In this document: piece by piece, positions 63,751-64,000 of the stretch
Numbering within the stretch: the stretch's first letter is position 1
Layout: each line of letters opens with the position of its first letter
Assembly (NCBI RefSeq): GCF_014119005.1
Contig: NZ_JACGYX010000002.1
Span: 310,001 to 374,000 of the forward strand
Source: Psychrobacter sp. GP33
Lineage (GTDB): Bacteria; Pseudomonadota; Gammaproteobacteria; Pseudomonadales; Moraxellaceae
Length of the DNA: 64,000 bases
Direction of reading: 5' to 3'
Translations under genes and position numbers: made by a program
Notes under the pieces: model-generated
Seen by the model: the letters and a program-made list of their open reading frames with translations, nothing else
Databases searched by the model: none
Told to the model about the DNA's origin: nothing

Positions 63751-64000
63751 ATGACTATTAAAGCAGCACATAATTTACGCAGTAAAACTTCAGTATCGGC
63801 AGCCGCGGTTTTAGCAACCTTATTGCTGGTGGGCTTAACGATGATGCCTGCGCAGGCAGCCGGTTTGGGCGAGCTATTTGGTAATAATAGCGCGGCGCAA
63901 TCGAAGTTTCTATCGGTTGATCAAGCCTTTCAAGTGACCAGCAGTAGTAAGGCGACGTCTGCAGGCACGCGGTTTTCGATCAGCTTTGATATTACGCCGG
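63751..64000 (+). CDS. dsbD: Protein-disulfide reductase DsbD, N-terminal part
   Basis: The gene starts at the ATG at 63751, after AAAAGG, and runs off the window end. The 83 visible residues show a signal peptide (hydrophobic core ending in MMPAQAAG) and then LGELFGNNS and FLSVDQAFQVT, which matches the start of the periplasmic alpha domain of DsbD. DsbD passes electrons from cytoplasmic thioredoxin to the periplasm through a membrane segment. The catalytic and membrane parts are outside the window. Confidence 0.75.
   Translation, partial: MTIKAAHNLRSKTSVSAAAVLATLLLVGLTMMPAQAAGLGELFGNNSAAQSKFLSVDQAFQVTSSSKATSAGTRFSISFDITP

Overview
The window is about 64 kb of chromosome from a gammaproteobacterium of the family Moraxellaceae, most likely Psychrobacter. 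This is inferred from gene content and order, moderate GC with AT-rich intergenic DNA, dispersed type II secretion genes, a wax-ester synthase/DGAT and a stand-alone potABC. No species can be named without a search. About 53 protein genes (two cut by the window edges) and three tRNAs are supported. No insertion sequence, integrase, prophage or CRISPR array was seen.

Layout. 1-5.6 kb: end of a renalase-like oxidoreductase, a small membrane protein, an acetate/succinate CoA-transferase, pgsA and two tandem FMN split-barrel proteins. 6-10 kb: purL. 10.2-11.9 kb: a low-GC two-gene accessory operon (cupin-like protein plus a two-helix membrane protein with a PLD-like cytoplasmic part). 12-19 kb, minus strand: a small charged protein, AmiD-type amidase, MOSC protein, rsfS, nadD, pta and ackA. 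19.7-23.7 kb: the conserved lptM-lysA-dapF-xerC run. 23.7-33 kb: nitrilase-family amidase, rpoN-hpf, thiS, DUF423, rpoH, TusA-like protein, M48 protease, yqeY and rpsU. 33.5-36.5 kb: two tandem lipoprotein cytochromes c, tsaD, crcB. 36.5-42.8 kb: metR, potABC, carbonic anhydrase, gloA, cytochrome c'. 43-53 kb: hemF, ribA, dxs, suhB, WS/DGAT, thiG, gspE. 53-58 kb: exported RidA, DUF4442 protein and an McrBC-type restriction pair. 58-64 kb: tRNA-Pro, -Arg and -His, an AraC regulator, an unrecognised 350-residue protein, gspF, gspG and the start of dsbD.

How it works together. Most genes are housekeeping: acetate/acetyl-CoA exchange (CoA-transferase, ackA-pta), the rpoN and rpoH sigma factors, ribosome silencing (rsfS, hpf), cofactor synthesis (nadD, thiS/thiG, ribA, hemF, dxs) and type II secretion (gspE, gspF, gspG). 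The accessory content is small. The operon at 10.3-11.9 kb is the best candidate for an undescribed system: two overlapping genes of alien composition, a predicted metal-binding cupin and a membrane-anchored PLD-like protein. The McrBC pair is the clearest defence system. Its McrB lacks the usual N-terminal DNA-reading domain and instead carries an insert between Walker A and Walker B that looks like a winged-helix reader. A perfect minus-strand terminator with an anti-Shine-Dalgarno loop at 3047-3081 has no gene in front of it and may end a small RNA.
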